From Anaerolineales bacterium (GTDB taxonomy: Bacteria; Chloroflexota; Anaerolineae; Anaerolineales; Villigracilaceae), in assembly GCA_024710905.1 (NCBI GenBank), contig JANJTV010000035.1, positions 1 through 46,795 on the forward strand: 46,795 nucleotides of DNA. The letters run 5' to 3'. A model generated the notes under the pieces. It made no database searches and was not told the DNA's origin. It saw nothing but the letters and a program-made list of their open reading frames with translations. Positions 46,349 through 46,795 of this stretch are shown piece after piece. The stretch's first letter is position 1; the number at the start of each line of letters is the position of its first letter. The position numbers and the translations under genes are program-made.

Positions 46349-46795
46349 ATGAACCAGGATTTCCCGTGGTGGCAAGATGGAATTATCTACCAGATCTACC
46401 CGCGATCCTTCCAAGACAGCAACGGCGATGGCCTGGGCGACCTGCCCGGCATCACCCAGCGATTGAATTATTTACAGCACCTCGGCGTGGATGCGCTCTG
46501 GCTCTCCCCGTTTTACCCGAGCCCGGATAAAGACTTTGGCTACGATGTCAGCAACCACACCGCGGTTGATCCGCGCATGGGTAGCTTAGAAGATTTCGAC
46601 CACCTGCTGGCCGAAGCCCACCAACGGGGCATACGCATCATCCTGGACATGGTACTGAATCACACCTCCGACCAGCACGCCTGGTTCCAGGAATCCCGCG
46701 CCAGCCGCGACAACCCCAAACGGGATTGGTACATCTGGCGGGAGGCAATCCCCAACAACTGGCAGGCCTCTTTTGGAGGCCCGGCCTGGAGTTTC
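46349..46795 (+). CDS. GH13 alpha-glucosidase-like enzyme, 3' end cut by window edge
   Basis: The first 149 codons of a cytoplasmic GH13 enzyme, probably an oligo-1,6- or alpha-glucosidase that turns maltodextrin fragments into glucose. The N-terminus reads WWQDGIIYQIYPRSFQDSNG, followed by DALWLSPFYPSPDKDFGYDV, MVLNHTSDQHAWF and IPNNWQASFGGPAWSF. This last motif is typical of alpha-glucosidases rather than amylases. The catalytic triad lies beyond the edge. Shine-Dalgarno TTGGAGG (46336-46342) stands 6 nt before the ATG. Its presence fits the glucan locus at 5.9-13.7 kb as a further step of the pathway. Confidence 0.88.
   Translation, partial: MNQDFPWWQDGIIYQIYPRSFQDSNGDGLGDLPGITQRLNYLQHLGVDALWLSPFYPSPDKDFGYDVSNHTAVDPRMGSLEDFDHLLAEAHQRGIRIILDMVLNHTSDQHAWFQESRASRDNPKRDWYIWREAIPNNWQASFGGPAWSF

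Overview
The window is a gene-dense stretch of a bacterial chromosome, of medium to fairly high GC except for one AT-rich gene. It carries 42 protein genes I can support, with no tRNA, rRNA, insertion sequence or CRISPR array seen. The style suggests a Chloroflexota bacterium, probably class Anaerolineae. The hints are proline/threonine-rich lipoproteins, a cyclase-ATPase-TPR giant protein, an actinobacterial-type adenosine kinase, large polytopic membrane proteins, and start codons lying 6 nt behind a -10 box. This placement is inference; no marker RNA is present.

Layout: (1) 1-5.9 kb, core metabolism: guaB (start cut off by the window edge), a roadblock/LC7 protein, pyrG, a convergent acyltransferase and eno. 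(2) 5.9-13.7 kb, an alpha-glucan utilisation locus: ROK regulator, lipoprotein sugar-binding protein, two MalF/MalG-like permeases, an exported lipoprotein GH13 amylase and a cytoplasmic GH13 enzyme. Terminator-like hairpins separate its segments and a terminator closes it; no ABC ATPase is encoded. A further GH13 gene starts at 46349 and runs off the right edge. (3) 13.7-23 kb, mixed plus-strand genes: an 859-aa membrane protein, an SRPBCC-PDZ-DinB fusion, a deoxynucleoside kinase, a small unknown, pirin, Nudix, YbaK and an AT-rich GT-C-like membrane protein. (4) 23-28.5 kb, minus strand: a cyclase/AAA/TPR protein and typA. (5) 28.5-35.4 kb: an SH3b lipoprotein; ahcY, adoK and mtnA (recycling of the nucleoside products of S-adenosylmethionine use); and a lipoprotein lytic transglycosylase divergent from mtnA. 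(6) 35.4-40.6 kb, one probable eight-gene minus-strand operon: L,D-transpeptidase, CcdA, a glutaredoxin-DUF2085 fusion, pgeF, yggS, yggT and yggU, preceded by its own promoter. (7) 40.6-46.3 kb: esterase, small membrane protein, patatin, an unknown 454-aa protein, a class V aminotransferase, and a coupled VOC / HhH / HEAT trio.

The most unusual signals are: a mirrored divergent promoter (32944-33020) in which both -35 boxes lie in one palindrome and both genes appear leaderless; a repeated -10/six bases/start arrangement at other genes; the SRPBCC-PDZ-DinB and glutaredoxin-DUF2085 fusions; a cyclase domain lacking its transition-state asparagine; an enolase with a remodelled catalytic loop; and a 7-bp tandem repeat between typA and a lipoprotein gene.
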